Positions 7,896 through 22,464 are shown, counted from the first letter of the stretch. The stretch is 53,397 nucleotides of DNA from Lysinibacillus sp. BPa_S21 (GCF_023337795.1 NZ_JALIRS010000009.1:1-53397); one strand, 5' to 3'. Translations and numbers: made by a program. Notes: a model not told the origin generated them from the sequence alone.

Positions 7896-8172
7896 TCACC
7901 ATAGAGTGAAGTTGATTTCCGTTCCGGCTGGGCGCTTTGCCGCTGACGCTTCGCTTTCGCGCAGAGCAGAGCTTCCTGGGGGCGTCCGATGAGCCGCTTC
8001 ACTCGCGTTGCTCGCTCCAGGGTCTCGGGCCAACAAGATGTTGGTCACGAAGGCGTTATCACAGGATGTGATGCTCTTAGCCTTCGTTCCCCTATCGCTG
8101 ATCCCCAAGGAGTCGCCCAGCCTCCACTCCAATCAACTAATTGCATGGTATACGTTTTAAAAACTCTCATAA
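7896..8172. repeat. Dispersed folded intergenic element, copy A (full-length form)
   Basis: It starts TCACCATAGAGTG. GTTGATT (7911-7917) pairs with AATCAAC (8131-8137) and GGCTGGGCG (7926-7934) with CGCCCAGCC (8114-8122), so the whole element can fold back. An internal nested hairpin has CGAAGGC (8048-8054) with GCCTTCG (8080-8086) enclosing ATCAC/GTGAT. No credible gene lies inside. Related copies are at 32027, 33401, 38538 and 19296. Confidence 0.85.
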
Positions 8173-8273
8173 ATAGGAATTAACATCCTCTTATATTGCG
8201 GAAATATGCTTTTTTTCGCATCCTTTACATGTACATCACTCAATCTGTTTACCAGACTCTCACCAACATGACT

Positions 8274-8304
8274 AAAAAAACCCTTTGCTCGTAAGCAAAG
8301 GGTT
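8274..8304 (-). terminator. Intrinsic terminator of murAA
   Basis: AACCCTTTGCT (8279-8289) pairs with AGCAAAGGGTT (8294-8304) around a 4-nt loop, and seven T follow on the minus strand. It lies just after the murAA stop. Confidence 0.92.
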
Positions 8305-8315
8305 CATCAATCTAT

Positions 8316-9629
8316 TTAGTTTGTTGGTAATTCAACAGTTGTTTTCTCTTCAATGATAACTTCTTCAACTGGTACACGTTCAATTTGTGCGCCAAGTGCA
8401 GCTAGTTTGCCGTGGAAATCAACATAACCACGATCTAAATGATGAAGCTTTGTCACTCTAGTCACACCTTCAGATACAAGGCCTGCTAAAATTAGTGCGG
8501 CCGCAGCTCGTAAATCAGTGGCCATTACTTCAGCACCCTGAAGCTTTACAGGTCCTTCGATAAACACAGAACGTCCTTCTATTTTAGCACCAGCATTCAT
8601 GCGACGGAACTCCTCAACATGCATAAAACGATTTTCGAAAACCGTTTCCGTAATAATACTCGTACCTTCAGCAGTTAACATCAAGGCCATCATTTGTGAT
8701 TGCATATCTGTTGGGAAGCCTGGATGTGGCATAGTTTTAATATCAACAGCTTTTAATGCTTTAGGAGCACGTACACGGATTCCTTCTTCAAGCTCTGTTA
8801 TTTCTACACCCATTTCACGCATCTTTGCAATTAATGCTGTCATATGCTCAGGAACAGCATTTTCAATCGTTACATCCCCTTTTGTAATGGCTGCTGCAAC
8901 CATAAATGTTCCAGCTTCAATACGGTCAGGAATAATATGATGTTCTGTACCATATAATGTATCGACTCCTTCGATACGAATTGTATTCGTACCTGCACCG
9001 ATAACACGACCACCCATATTATTAATGAAGTTTGCAAGATCTACGATTTCAGGTTCTTTCGCAGCATTTTCAATTACAGTTGTTCCTTGCGCTAAGGCTG
9101 CAGCTGTCATAATATTTTCAGTTGCCCCCACGCTTGGGAAGTCCAAATACACATTTGCGCCTTTTAAACGTCCTTCTGCCTTCGCCTCTACATAGCCATG
9201 GCCAAAAGAAATTTTTGCTCCCATCGCCTCAAAGCCCTTTAAATGTAACTCAATTGGACGGGAACCGATTGCACATCCCCCAGGTAAAGCAACACGAGCA
9301 TAGCCATTACGAGCTAATAAAGAACCCATCACTAAAATCGATGCACGCATTTTACTGACATATTCAAATTGAGCTTCACTAGAAAGTTCTTTTGTTGTAT
9401 CAATATATACTGTATTATCCTCTGGTATATATGTAACTGCTGCATTTAAACTTTTTAGTACTTCATTTATAGTAAAGACATCTGCTAAGTTAGGGACTTC
9501 TTTAATTACATTTTCTCCTTTAGAAGCAAGTAAAGCTGCTGCTAGGATTGGTAACACTGCATTTTTTGCGCCCTCAACCCGTACTTTTCCCTGTAGCTTT
9601 TGGCCGCCAGTCACTATTATTTTTTCCAC
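8316..9629 (-). CDS. murAA: UDP-N-acetylglucosamine 1-carboxyvinyltransferase MurA1 (MurAA)
   Basis: A 437-aa enzyme for the first committed step of peptidoglycan synthesis, transfer of enolpyruvate from PEP to UDP-GlcNAc. The catalytic Cys119 sits in [12 protein letters not shown], so it should be fosfomycin-sensitive. Other conserved blocks are [20 protein letters not shown] and [15 protein letters not shown]. The GTG at 9629 was chosen because GGAGG lies 7 nt upstream and it yields the normal MEKIIV start; the ATG at 9650 precedes that site. The neighbours ywzB and spoIID identify it as MurAA. The paralogue MurAB is at 36510-37796. Confidence 0.97.
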   Translation of the reverse strand: MEKIIVTGGQKLQGKVRVEGAKNAVLPILAAALLASKGENVIKEVPNLADVFTINEVLKSLNAAVTYIPEDNTVYIDTTKELSSEAQFEYVSKMRASILVMGSLLARNGYARVALPGGCAIGSRPIELHLKGFEAMGAKISFGHGYVEAKAEGRLKGANVYLDFPSVGATENIMTAAALAQGTTVIENAAKEPEIVDLANFINNMGGRVIGAGTNTIRIEGVDTLYGTEHHIIPDRIEAGTFMVAAAITKGDVTIENAVPEHMTALIAKMREMGVEITELEEGIRVRAPKALKAVDIKTMPHPGFPTDMQSQMMALMLTAEGTSIITETVFENRFMHVEEFRRMNAGAKIEGRSVFIEGPVKLQGAEVMATDLRAAAALILAGLVSEGVTRVTKLHHLDRGYVDFHGKLAALGAQIERVPVEEVIIEEKTTVELPTN

Positions 9630-10158
9630 CCTATGTCCCTCCGAATTCAATCTATTAACCTATCAAAATTTTATTTTAAAAAGAAGTATAATGTCATAAT
9701 CAGTAAACAAACAACTCTATAGTACAACTTTTTTTACGCTCGTTCAAGCATCCAAATCACTATTTTACGTCATTTATTGATATTTTGCTATTTAATTTAT
9801 TGTACGCATGTTTTTTTTTTTTGTGAATGACCAATAACACGGAAGAAATGTGTTAATTTCTAATATATACCCAATGATTTGTGAACAAAAACAAAATCTA
9901 ATGGAATTATATCAATTATTCCCCAGTATCATGGCGTGTGCTTCATCTCACCATCTTAAGCAGTGGTGAGGTACTGCACCTGTCGCTTTGCTTTCGCTAC
10001 TAAGACATCTGTAGTTGTCGCTTCTCTTTCGCTTTCAAAACATTTGAGAGATGTAAAACTGATTTTTACATATTTCAAAGGACCACATAAATTATGTTAT
10101 AAAGCCCTGTGAAATATGTAGATTCACTTACTAACATAAAGATAGTAAAAAGGGGCTA
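9630..10158. other. Gene-free 530-bp gap between ywzB and murAA
   Basis: I see no gene. It holds an AT-rich stretch with a T13 run (about 9810-9822), a 7-bp hairpin CTCACCA/TGGTGAG (9947-9953 with 9964-9970) and, at 9982-10040, two copies of GTCGCTTnnCTTTCGCT 35 nt apart. That last part looks like an inverted scrap of the core of the dispersed element (compare ACAGATGTCTTTTGCGCGAA at 33681). The murAA promoter should lie in the 9640-9800 part, but I cannot place it confidently. Confidence 0.6.
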
Positions 10159-10398
10159 TTAAAATAAATACGGAAGCTTCCCAGACCAGTTTGAAATTTG
10201 CAGAAAGAAATTTGAAACAGCTGATCCTATCGTAATACTTACTAAAATATAAATTAATTGGATTTGAAATACTTTGTTCTTCTTGAAGAGCTTTTCTAAC
10301 ATAAAAGCTTGTAGTGCATAAAAGGTAATAGCGATAAAAAATATATGCGATAAAATCCCTATTAAAGCGTCCTGCCCTATTGCCTCATATATTTCCAT
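10159..10398 (-). CDS. ywzB: DUF1146 family membrane protein (YwzB-like)
   Basis: A 79-aa protein with two hydrophobic segments (about residues 12-33 and 46-66) joined by a basic loop (EKLFKKNKVF). Size, topology and position between atpC and murAA match B. subtilis YwzB of the DUF1146 family; the role is unknown. The ATG at 10398 has GGAGG 7-8 nt upstream. The atpC terminator (10461-10491) separates it from the ATP synthase operon. Confidence 0.85.
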   Translation of the reverse strand: MEIYEAIGQDALIGILSHIFFIAITFYALQAFMLEKLFKKNKVFQIQLIYILVSITIGSAVSNFFLQISNWSGKLPYLF

Positions 10399-10460
10399 AT
10401 TGATTCCTCCATATTAAGTCCTCTAGCGATACGTTCAAACGGTATATAGAGCATAAAGTT

Positions 10461-10491
10461 AAAAAACGGACAGATGTTGAATCTGCCCGTT
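10461..10491 (-). terminator. Intrinsic terminator of the atp operon
   Basis: AACGGACAGAT (10465-10475) pairs with ATCTGCCCGTT (10481-10491), one wobble pair, 5-nt loop. Six T follow on the minus strand. It lies 10 nt after the atpC stop. Confidence 0.92.
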
Positions 10492-10501
10492 AAAATTTGA
10501 A

Positions 10502-10927
<426 letters not shown>

Positions 10928-10933
10928 CTAGTA

Positions 10934-13279
<2,346 letters not shown>

Positions 13280-13302
13280 TTAATCAAGTGACTAACTCGA
13301 AC

Positions 13303-14823
<1,521 letters not shown>

Positions 14824-14839
14824 TCACATTTCTAAATTA

Positions 14840-15376
14840 TTAACCGATCAATTCACGTTTTAGGCGCTCAAGCTTGTTCGCTACTGAGCTATCATAAATA
14901 TGATTACCGATTTGAACACGAATACCACCAAGAAGTGATGGATCAATTTCGTTTGTAATGTTTAATGATTGTTTCCCTACAAGTTTCGCAAATACTGTTG
15001 AAATATTAGTACTTTCTTCAGCAGAAAGTGCACGAGTAGAGAATACTGTTGCATCCGCAGTACCTTGTGCCTGTGCAGCAAGCTCAGCATATGCGTTAGC
15101 AATAAGCTTCAGTTCGTTTACACGTTTTTTCTCAACAAGTAGTTGAACTGTGTGTAAAACATCTGTAGTTGCACCTGCAAAGATTTCTGCTACCATTTGT
15201 TTCTTACGTTCGATAGAGAACTTAGGAGCATTTAAAAGTGTTAAAAAATCAGGAGATTCTTTGACTACTTTTGTTAGCTCATTTAAGTCTGCTCCAACTT
15301 CAGCAAGAATGTTTTTTTGTTGCGCTAATTCAAAAAGCGCTTGTGCGTAACGTTTTGCTACAGTTGAATTACTCAT
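14840..15376 (-). CDS. atpH: F0F1 ATP synthase subunit delta
   Basis: A 178-aa peripheral-stalk subunit linking F1 alpha to the b dimer. The N-terminal helical domain begins [13 protein letters not shown], and the C-terminal signature is [22 protein letters not shown]. The ATG at 15376 overlaps the atpF stop (ATGA, 4 nt), which implies translational coupling and matched amounts of b and delta. Confidence 0.97.
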   Translation of the reverse strand: MSNSTVAKRYAQALFELAQQKNILAEVGADLNELTKVVKESPDFLTLLNAPKFSIERKKQMVAEIFAGATTDVLHTVQLLVEKKRVNELKLIANAYAELAAQAQGTADATVFSTRALSAEESTNISTVFAKLVGKQSLNITNEIDPSLLGGIRVQIGNHIYDSSVANKLERLKRELIG

Positions 15377-15891
15377 CGAGCTTCCCCTGCCTTCGCAATC
15401 GTCTCTTCAATTAGAGCACGGTTGTCTGCCTCAGAAATCTCTTTGCTAAGGACTTTAGATGCTGCAAGTACAGATAATGAAACGACTTCATCACGTACAG
15501 CTGCAATAGCTTTTTCTTTTTCAGACTCAATTTCACGTAAAGCCGATTCTTTTAAGCGGTTTGCTTCATTGCGAGCTGCAGTAAGAATTTCTTCTTTTTG
15601 CATTTCGCCTTGCTTCTTAGCGCCTTCAACAATCGATTGTGCTTCCGTACGAGCTTCTTTAAGAAGGCTCTTTTGTTCTTCTAAAAATTGGTGCGAATCT
15701 TTGCGCGCTTTTTCAGCTGCTTCGATTTCACTAGCTACTAATTCTTCACGTTGTTGCATGATGCCCATAAGTGGACCCCAAGCGAACTTTTTAAGTAATA
15801 GCATTAACACTAAGAAAATCACTAATGTTGATACGATATCACCACCGTTAAAACCAGTACCTGAACCTAGTACAAGATAATCTAAAAACAC
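15373..15891 (-). CDS. atpF: F0F1 ATP synthase subunit b
   Basis: A 172-aa peripheral stalk subunit: an N-terminal membrane span (about residues 18-36, [21 protein letters not shown]) followed by a long Glu/Lys/Arg/Ala-rich coiled coil that reaches F1. The GTG start at 15891 has GGGAGTG 8 nt upstream. A 165-nt gap holding two hairpins separates it from atpE, the only sizeable gap inside the operon. Confidence 0.96.
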   Translation of the reverse strand: MFLDYLVLGSGTGFNGGDIVSTLVIFLVLMLLLKKFAWGPLMGIMQQREELVASEIEAAEKARKDSHQFLEEQKSLLKEARTEAQSIVEGAKKQGEMQKEEILTAARNEANRLKESALREIESEKEKAIAAVRDEVVSLSVLAASKVLSKEISEADNRALIEETIAKAGEAR

Positions 15892-15955
15892 GATTGTTTC
15901 ACTCCCTTCAAGAGCTTTAACTTCAACATAATAATTTAAAAAACTACCTATTTTA

Positions 15956-16032
15956 AAAAGCTATATTTACACATAGCTTTTATCAGTTCCAAAATGAAGG
16001 GCGAAGTTTCATCTGGAGATTCCTGCTTCGCC
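15956..16032 (-). promoter_or_regulatory. Paired hairpins between atpE and atpF (possible partial terminator)
   Basis: In transcript order GGCGAAG pairs with CTTCGCC (plus-strand 16000-16006 with 16026-16032). Then AAAAGCTAT pairs with ATAGCTTTT (15956-15964 with 15973-15981) and runs straight into a short U-tract, like a weak intrinsic terminator. Position after the c-subunit gene suits a role in giving more c than b subunits. Confidence 0.55.
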
Positions 16033-16056
16033 ACTAGAATTCAGTATACAACTGAA

Positions 16057-16320
<264 letters not shown>

Positions 16321-16345
16321 TCAAGCATAAGAAATATGCTTTATA

Positions 16346-17077
<732 letters not shown>

Positions 17078-17104
17078 TCACCTCTCTTTCTAATTTAAAG
17101 CACA

Positions 17105-17473
17105 TTAGCGGTTCCTTACATGTGACACTATTCTCTCGACAAAGAGAAAAACGTACGGAATCATTAGCCCTATGACCGTGCTAATTAAGTGAAAATAGTT
17201 TGGCAACGAAATGGCTAAAGCGACTGCCGCTACACCTGATGCAAAGCGAAGCGCTGTACCAAGTGAGCCTACTTTCTTCCCTTCACTAATGGATCGATCA
17301 AACTTCTCCATACGGCGAACTAAAATCCAAAAATTATACGTACCAAAGAATGCACCGATTGCGATGCCCGCAAAAACCGTCTGATAGGGTGTAAATCCCC
17401 AGCCTAATGCACAGAGTGCGAGCAAAAAAAATAACGCTCTCTTCTGCACAGCAAAAATGTGATGCAAATCTAG
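17105..17473 (-). CDS. atpI: ATP synthase subunit I (AtpI)
   Basis: A 122-aa small membrane protein with four hydrophobic segments, thought to help c-ring assembly or Mg2+ handling. The family motif GTYNFWILVRRMEKFDR and the Pro-containing last span VIGLMIPYVFLF are present. I chose ATG at 17473 (MLDLHHIFAVQ), which has CAGGAG about 10 nt upstream and matches the B. subtilis N-terminus. A GTG 57 nt upstream (17530) has no ribosome site. It is the first gene of the atp operon. Confidence 0.85.
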   Translation of the reverse strand, partial: LDLHHIFAVQKRALFFLLALCALGWGFTPYQTVFAGIAIGAFFGTYNFWILVRRMEKFDRSISEGKKVGSLGTALRFASGVAAVALAISLPNYFHLISTVIGLMIPYVFLFVERIVSHVRNR

Positions 17474-17817
17474 CATTGGTTTGTAATCTCCTGAATCAAT
17501 TTTTCGAGTAAAGAAACGTTTGCTGACCACTATGTGAAATCAGAAAAGAGCAGTGAAAAACACTACTCACAGCGGAATAGTAACGGGAGAGCGTTTTTTT
17601 GAAATTACAGGTGTAAATCCAAAAAATATCTTACACCCCGAAACGCACAAAACGTTGCAAATCGACAGTATTTGGTTTGAACTGTCAATTTAGTAGAAAC
17701 TTGATGTAACAAGTGTTTCAACCTCTATTTACGAATAGAAACCCTTATCATTCTTACCCTTTGTAAGCATACAATAGGAGATATTTGAAGTCAATTAGTA
17801 AAGGAGAAAAACTTCAC

Positions 17818-17850
17818 AGCCACTATACTCTTGTCAAATTGTTGACAAAT
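17818..17850 (-). promoter_or_regulatory. Candidate promoter of the atp operon with an inverted repeat
   Basis: TTGTCAA-ATTG-TTGACAA (17831-17848) is a perfect 7-bp inverted repeat. On the minus strand it places TTGTCA about 15 nt before TATAGT, a plausible but short-spaced sigma-A promoter. It lies about 350 nt upstream of atpI. The rest of the 17480-17890 gap shows no gene. Confidence 0.3.
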
Positions 17851-17897
17851 TTGTGTATGAAAATTCATAACTTCAAAATCAAAGTTCACGTTTGCGC

Positions 17898-17940
17898 AAA
17901 AAAAAGCTAATTTACGACGCATATATGCTCGTAAATTAGC
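17898..17940 (-). terminator. Intrinsic terminator of mnaA/wecB
   Basis: GCTAATTTACGA (17906-17917) pairs perfectly with TCGTAAATTAGC (17929-17940), followed by eight T on the minus strand. Confidence 0.93.
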
Positions 17941-17993
17941 CTGCCCGTCGTGATTAGTACATTAGACTCATTTTTTGATTTCAAAAAGGGATA

Positions 17994-19115
17994 TTACTTG
18001 CTTTTTTGTAAAAATTCCAGAAGTGCCTTCACAATACGTTCAGAAGCATGTCCATCACCATAAGGATTTGACGCTTTCGCCATTGCTTCATAAGCCTTTT
18101 TATCTTCTATTAATTGTTTTGCTAAAGAGTAGATTGTTTCTTCTTCCGTTCCTGCTAGCTTAAGAGTCCCTGCAGCGATACCTTCTGGGCGCTCTGTTGT
18201 ATCTCTAAGTACTAAAACTGGTTTACCTAATGAAGGTGCTTCTTCTTGGACACCACCAGAATCAGTTAAAATCATATAAGAATTAGCCGCAAAGTTATGG
18301 AAATCGAAGACCTCAAGAGGTTCAATCAAATGAACACGCTTATTGTTCCCTAAAATTTCATTCGCTATTTCTCGTACAGCTGGGTTCATATGAACTGGAT
18401 AAACAACTTGTACATCTTCATGCTCTGCTAAAATTCTAGTAATCGCTCTAAACATATGACGCATAGGTTCGCCTAGATTTTCACGACGATGTGCTGTTAA
18501 TAAAATCATACGATCCGAACCTATTTTTTCTAGTACAGGGTGTGTGTAATGTTCACTTACTGTTGTAGCTAATGCGTCGATTGCCGTGTTACCTGTGACA
18601 AAAATAGTTTCAGGATTTTTATTTTCATCTAAAAGGTTTTTCTTTGAGACTTCCGTCGGTGCGAAATGAAGGTCAGCCATAACACCTGTTAACTGGCGGT
18701 TCATTTCCTCTGGATATGGTGAATATTTATTCCAAGTTCGAAGACCTGCTTCCACATGTCCAATAGCAATTTGGTTATAAAATGCAGCTAGACTCGCAAT
18801 GAAAGTTGTTGCTGTATCACCATGTACTAAAACTATATCCGGTTTTGCTTCTTTCATGACTTTGTCTAAGCCTTGTAATGCATTCGTCGTCACGTCAATT
18901 AATGTTTGACGATCCTTCATAATATTTAAATCGTAGTCTGGTGTAATTTTAAATGTTTCTAAAACTTGATCGAGCATTTGGCGATGTTGCGCCGTTACTG
19001 TCACAATCGATTCTATTTGCTCAGGATACTTTTGTAATTCCAATACAAGTGGAGCCATTTTAATAGCCTCTGGTCTCGTACCGAAAATCGTCATTACTTT
19101 CCATCTTTTCGTCAA
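17994..19115 (-). CDS. mnaA: UDP-N-acetylglucosamine 2-epimerase (non-hydrolysing)
   Basis: A 373-aa GT-B-fold enzyme interconverting UDP-GlcNAc and UDP-ManNAc for wall teichoic acid linkage units or other ManNAc polymers. Recognisable blocks are VMTIFGTRPEAIKMAP, VTAQHRQMLDQVL, VHGDTATTF, HVEAGLRT, LLTAHRRENLGE and LTDSGGVQEEAPSLGKP. The start is uncertain. The TTG at 19115 gives MTKRWKVMTIFG, aligning with the B. subtilis start, with GGTG 9 nt upstream. The GTG at 19127 is only 2 nt from AAAGGA. It is monocistronic or follows upp weakly, since a hairpin lies between them. Confidence 0.93.
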   Translation of the reverse strand: MTKRWKVMTIFGTRPEAIKMAPLVLELQKYPEQIESIVTVTAQHRQMLDQVLETFKITPDYDLNIMKDRQTLIDVTTNALQGLDKVMKEAKPDIVLVHGDTATTFIASLAAFYNQIAIGHVEAGLRTWNKYSPYPEEMNRQLTGVMADLHFAPTEVSKKNLLDENKNPETIFVTGNTAIDALATTVSEHYTHPVLEKIGSDRMILLTAHRRENLGEPMRHMFRAITRILAEHEDVQVVYPVHMNPAVREIANEILGNNKRVHLIEPLEVFDFHNFAANSYMILTDSGGVQEEAPSLGKPVLVLRDTTERPEGIAAGTLKLAGTEEETIYSLAKQLIEDKKAYEAMAKASNPYGDGHASERIVKALLEFLQKSK

Positions 19116-19219
19116 AACGAATTGCACCGTCCTTTGTTATATTTGTATGAAAAGTACTTTACTTCCATTGATCTGCATTGAATGAAGCAAGTAAAGTAAT
19201 TCGCTTACATACTATGAAA

Positions 19220-19241
19220 CGTCCTTCAATATTGAAGGACG
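19220..19241 (-). terminator. Palindromic hairpin downstream of upp
   Basis: CGTCCTTCAAT-ATTGAAGGACG is a perfect 22-bp palindrome; the minus strand continues with TTTC. It is probably the upp terminator, although the U-tract is short. Confidence 0.55.
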
Positions 19242-19293
19242 CTCCCAAAAAATTTATGTTTCCTAAAAATTACATACTAAACCTAGTTTGGAT

Positions 19294-19335
19294 TTTCACC
19301 ATAACGTGTGGTTGATTTCTGTTGAAATCCGTTCA
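19294..19335. repeat. Minimal copy of the dispersed folded element (copy E)
   Basis: The left flank TTTTCACCATAACGTGTGG matches the left ends of the larger copies. It is followed by GTTGATTTC-TGTT-GAAATC, a collapsed inverted repeat with no core. Confidence 0.55.
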
Positions 19336-19338
19336 GTA

Positions 19339-19968
19339 TTATTTTGTACCGAATAGGCGGTCGCCTGCATCACCTAAACCAGGGACAATGTAGCCATGGT
19401 CATTTAGTTTTTCATCAAGTGCAGCAATATAAATATCTACATCTGGATGCTGATCTTGAATTTCTTTTACACCCTCTGGCGCAGCGATTAAGCACATAAA
19501 TTTAATGCTTTTCGCCCCACGTTTTTTCAGTGAGTTGATCGCTTCCACTGCTGATCCACCAGTTGCAAGCATTGGGTCTACAATGATGAAATCACGTTCT
19601 TCTACATCTGCTGGAAGTTTTGCATAGTATTCTACAGGTTTTAAAGTTTCTGGATCACGATAAAGACCGATATGTCCAACTTTAGCAGCTGGAATTAGAT
19701 TTAATACGCCATCTACCATGCCAATACCTGCACGTAGAATCGGTACAATCGCAAGTTTCTTACCAGAAAGGACTTTTGTTTTAGCAACTGTAACTGGTGT
19801 CTCAATTTCAATTTCCTCTACTGGCATTTCTCGTGTAATTTCGAATGCCATTAATGTTGCAACTTCGTCTACTAGCTCACGGAATTCTTTTGTTCCTGTA
19901 TTCTTATCACGAATATAAGTTAATTTGTGTTGGATTAGTGGATGATCAAATACGTATACTTTGCTCAA
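19339..19968 (-). CDS. upp: Uracil phosphoribosyltransferase
   Basis: A 209-aa salvage enzyme making UMP from uracil and PRPP. The PRPP-binding loop is [11 protein letters not shown] and the uracil-binding tail is [18 protein letters not shown]. The start is TTG at 19968 (TTGAGCAAAGTA), with AGGAG 9 nt upstream; there is no better ATG. Length is exactly typical. In B. subtilis upp is also next to glyA, but here the EAL-domain gene (20094-22244) lies between them. Confidence 0.97.
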   Translation of the reverse strand: MSKVYVFDHPLIQHKLTYIRDKNTGTKEFRELVDEVATLMAFEITREMPVEEIEIETPVTVAKTKVLSGKKLAIVPILRAGIGMVDGVLNLIPAAKVGHIGLYRDPETLKPVEYYAKLPADVEERDFIIVDPMLATGGSAVEAINSLKKRGAKSIKFMCLIAAPEGVKEIQDQHPDVDIYIAALDEKLNDHGYIVPGLGDAGDRLFGTK

Positions 19969-20021
19969 AGGGATTCTCTCCTAACCGTTCGGATTCATTT
20001 TTATCTAACCTAGTATAACAG

Positions 20022-20065
20022 AAAAAAGGAGTCGTCTCAAAATTAAATTTTTGACAACTCCTTTT
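20022..20065 (-). terminator. Intrinsic terminator of the GGDEF/EAL gene
   Basis: On the minus strand AAAAGGAGT(T)GTC pairs with GAC(G)ACTCCTTTT with one mismatch, followed by six T. The loop is AT-rich. Confidence 0.85.
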
Positions 20066-20093
20066 CAAGAATGTTTGCTACATATAATAGCAA

Positions 20094-22244
20094 TTATTCA
20101 TCAAGTACTGCATCTAACTGCTCTATTGTCATCGGCTTATAATAGAAATAGCCTTGTCCTACCGTACATCCAAGTGCACGTAAGATTTCAACCTGCTCCT
20201 TATTTTCAATACCTTCTGCGACAGGAGTCATTCCTAGATTTAACGCTAATTGAATAATAGATTGGACAATCGCCAGTGTCGCATCATCATTAATAGCATG
20301 AATAAAGCTTCGATCTATTTTCAATTCAGTAAACGGCAGTCTTTGTAAATAACTTAATGATGAAAAACCTGTTCCAAAATCGTCCACCGACGTTTTAAAG
20401 CCGTAATCCTTTAATTCCTGGATAATTGAAAAAGCGGTCTGAAAATCAACAAGTCCTATATTTTCCGTTACTTCTAAAATGATATATTTCGGATCTATAT
20501 CGTATTTCTGGACGAGCTCCACTGTATCCTGTACAAAATGAGCATAGTAAAAATGATCAGGCGAAATATTCACAGCTACTTTCACTAATTTTTTTCCTAG
20601 TCTTTTGCGTTCTGCTAACCACGAAAGTACAATCTCTAATATTTGAATATCGATTTCGCGTACCTTTCCTGCACTTTCTGCCACAGGAATAAAGATGGCC
20701 GGTGATACGAAACCAAGTTTTGGCGAAATCCAGCGGGCAAGTGCTTCCATACTTTGAATTTCTCCTGTCCGTAAATCAACCTTTGGTTGTAAATTCACTG
20801 AGATTTCTTTGTTTTTTATCGCTTGCGCCAAATGGTTTAACACTGTCATTTGCTGCTCAAGCTCATCATTTCTTTCTTGTGTGAATATTTCCATATGGGT
20901 GCCCGGATTATTGGCCGCAAACGATACAGCATTATCTGCAAAGCGAATAGCATCCGTAATCTTCATCTCATTGTTATAGAAAGCAATTCCAGTTTTCAAT
21001 GTAATATAAATTTGCTTTCCCCCCACAATAAAGGGCTGACGAATAATCTCATTTATACGCCTTTTATAATAGAAGAAATCTTCATCGGATGTCGCATTTG
21101 CCATGATTAAACTAGAGCTTGTAAATCTAGCAATATATTCGTGATGATCATTCTTCTCGTCATTTAGACGTTTAGCAATTTGTCTTAAAAGCTCATCCCC
21201 CGCTTCCCGACCATACAACTCGACAATTTGATGGAATTCGCTTGGCTTTAAGATTTTAATATTGCCATTTTGACCGTATTCTTTTTCTACCTTGTTTAAA
21301 AAACTATGACGATTCGGCAGACCCGTTGTAATATCAATAAAGGCTAAATCCCATATCTTTTTTTGCGTTTTTGCATACGAGTATGCCAATGCAACAAGAG
21401 CACCGATTTTTCGAAACATGCTTTCAAAAAAGTTTTGGTCACAACAAGGCTGCCTTGAAAATATCGCGAACAATCCAATTGCTTGGTGTTGTTGATTGTA
21501 TATCGGCATAAACCATCCATAAGGCATTTCAGATGATTGGGCCAACATTTTATGTTCTATTGGAATATCAATCTCATCCAAATTCTTAACTAAAATGGAT
21601 GTCTCCCCTTGCATAACTCTCTTAAAAAATTCTTTCGTTTCACTAAGCTCCGGCAAATCTTTTAATTTGTCGTTCCCTTTAAAAACCCGTAATTGATCTG
21701 CCTCAGTTTTAACAAGTACCATACTTGTGATTCTTGGCATAAAAAATTCATCTAAACTACTGCAAATAACATCCATCTTTTTGTCAAAGGAATAATCCTT
21801 TTCAATCGCTTCGTACATAACTTTCTCAAGGCGCATTAAAAATTCGTCAGTATGGTAATACGTAACATCCTTCACAACTACTAGCACATACAATGTTTCA
21901 TTTTTATTATTTTGAAATGGGAGCGCTTGTATCTCTGCTAAAAAAGGAGGTTTATCGAAGCAACTATGGTCCAATTTTGTTTGTACCATGACCCCGCTAT
22001 GTATTTTATCTTTAATCATTTTAATAGTCGTCTGTTCTTCGTTTGACATGAATGAAAAATAATCATTATTTATGATGTGCGAACGTGTAGAATTTGTAAG
22101 CGTACAAAACGAATCATTACATTCCAATACGCAATGATTATTCGTTGCATCAAAAATAACATAACTTTCTCTAGAATTATCACCTAGTCTGCGAATTGTA
22201 TTTAATAGCATTTCATGTTCTACGACCATTGTTTTAGTAGCCAT
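20094..22244 (-). CDS. PAS-GAF-degenerate GGDEF-EAL protein, probable c-di-GMP phosphodiesterase
   Basis: A 716-aa cytosolic signalling protein with a PAS-like domain (about 15-135), GAF-like domain (about 140-290), GGDEF domain (about 297-455) and EAL domain (about 465-712). The GGDEF active-site loop is lost: the position after ARF reads TSSSL (375-379), so no cyclase activity is expected. The EAL domain keeps its catalytic set: EAL at 500-502, Asn559, Glu591/Glu594, Asp621-Asp622 in DDFGTG, Lys642, Glu677 and Gln697. Probable job: cleaving c-di-GMP under sensory control, with the dead GGDEF possibly a GTP sensor. The ATG at 22244 has GGAGGAGGGG upstream. It has its own terminator and interrupts the upp-glyA neighbourhood. 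Confidence 0.9.
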   Translation of the reverse strand: MATKTMVVEHEMLLNTIRRLGDNSRESYVIFDATNNHCVLECNDSFCTLTNSTRSHIINNDYFSFMSNEEQTTIKMIKDKIHSGVMVQTKLDHSCFDKPPFLAEIQALPFQNNKNETLYVLVVVKDVTYYHTDEFLMRLEKVMYEAIEKDYSFDKKMDVICSSLDEFFMPRITSMVLVKTEADQLRVFKGNDKLKDLPELSETKEFFKRVMQGETSILVKNLDEIDIPIEHKMLAQSSEMPYGWFMPIYNQQHQAIGLFAIFSRQPCCDQNFFESMFRKIGALVALAYSYAKTQKKIWDLAFIDITTGLPNRHSFLNKVEKEYGQNGNIKILKPSEFHQIVELYGREAGDELLRQIAKRLNDEKNDHHEYIARFTSSSLIMANATSDEDFFYYKRRINEIIRQPFIVGGKQIYITLKTGIAFYNNEMKITDAIRFADNAVSFAANNPGTHMEIFTQERNDELEQQMTVLNHLAQAIKNKEISVNLQPKVDLRTGEIQSMEALARWISPKLGFVSPAIFIPVAESAGKVREIDIQILEIVLSWLAERKRLGKKLVKVAVNISPDHFYYAHFVQDTVELVQKYDIDPKYIILEVTENIGLVDFQTAFSIIQELKDYGFKTSVDDFGTGFSSLSYLQRLPFTELKIDRSFIHAINDDATLAIVQSIIQLALNLGMTPVAEGIENKEQVEILRALGCTVGQGYFYYKPMTIEQLDAVLDE

Positions 22245-22464
22245 CTAGCCCCTCCTCCCTTGAAATCTCATTTACATTGTACATAAAAATTCAATGAACT
22301 GTCGCTTTTTCTGGACATTATTTGTCCCACTCTACTATATAATATATCCTTTTCTACTAAGTTTATGTAAATAAATTCAAAAACAGGACATTTAAAATAA
22401 CTTAATACCCAAATTAAAGGAGGATTCCATAAGAGTGTTCAATGAGCCACTAAGTCGCTAAGCC
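22245..22464. other. 220-bp gap between glyA and the EAL gene
   Basis: It should contain the promoter of the EAL gene. A plus-strand AAAGGAGG (about 22418) precedes a GTG-initiated frame of only eight codons (MFNEPLSR), too short to support as a gene. Nothing else is recognisable. Confidence 0.5.

Noticed and set aside
7835..8132. N-terminal extension of spoIID and another frame within 7896-8132
   Set aside because: The sequence belongs to the dispersed element, has no ribosome site, and SpoIID proteins begin at the membrane anchor encoded from 7834.
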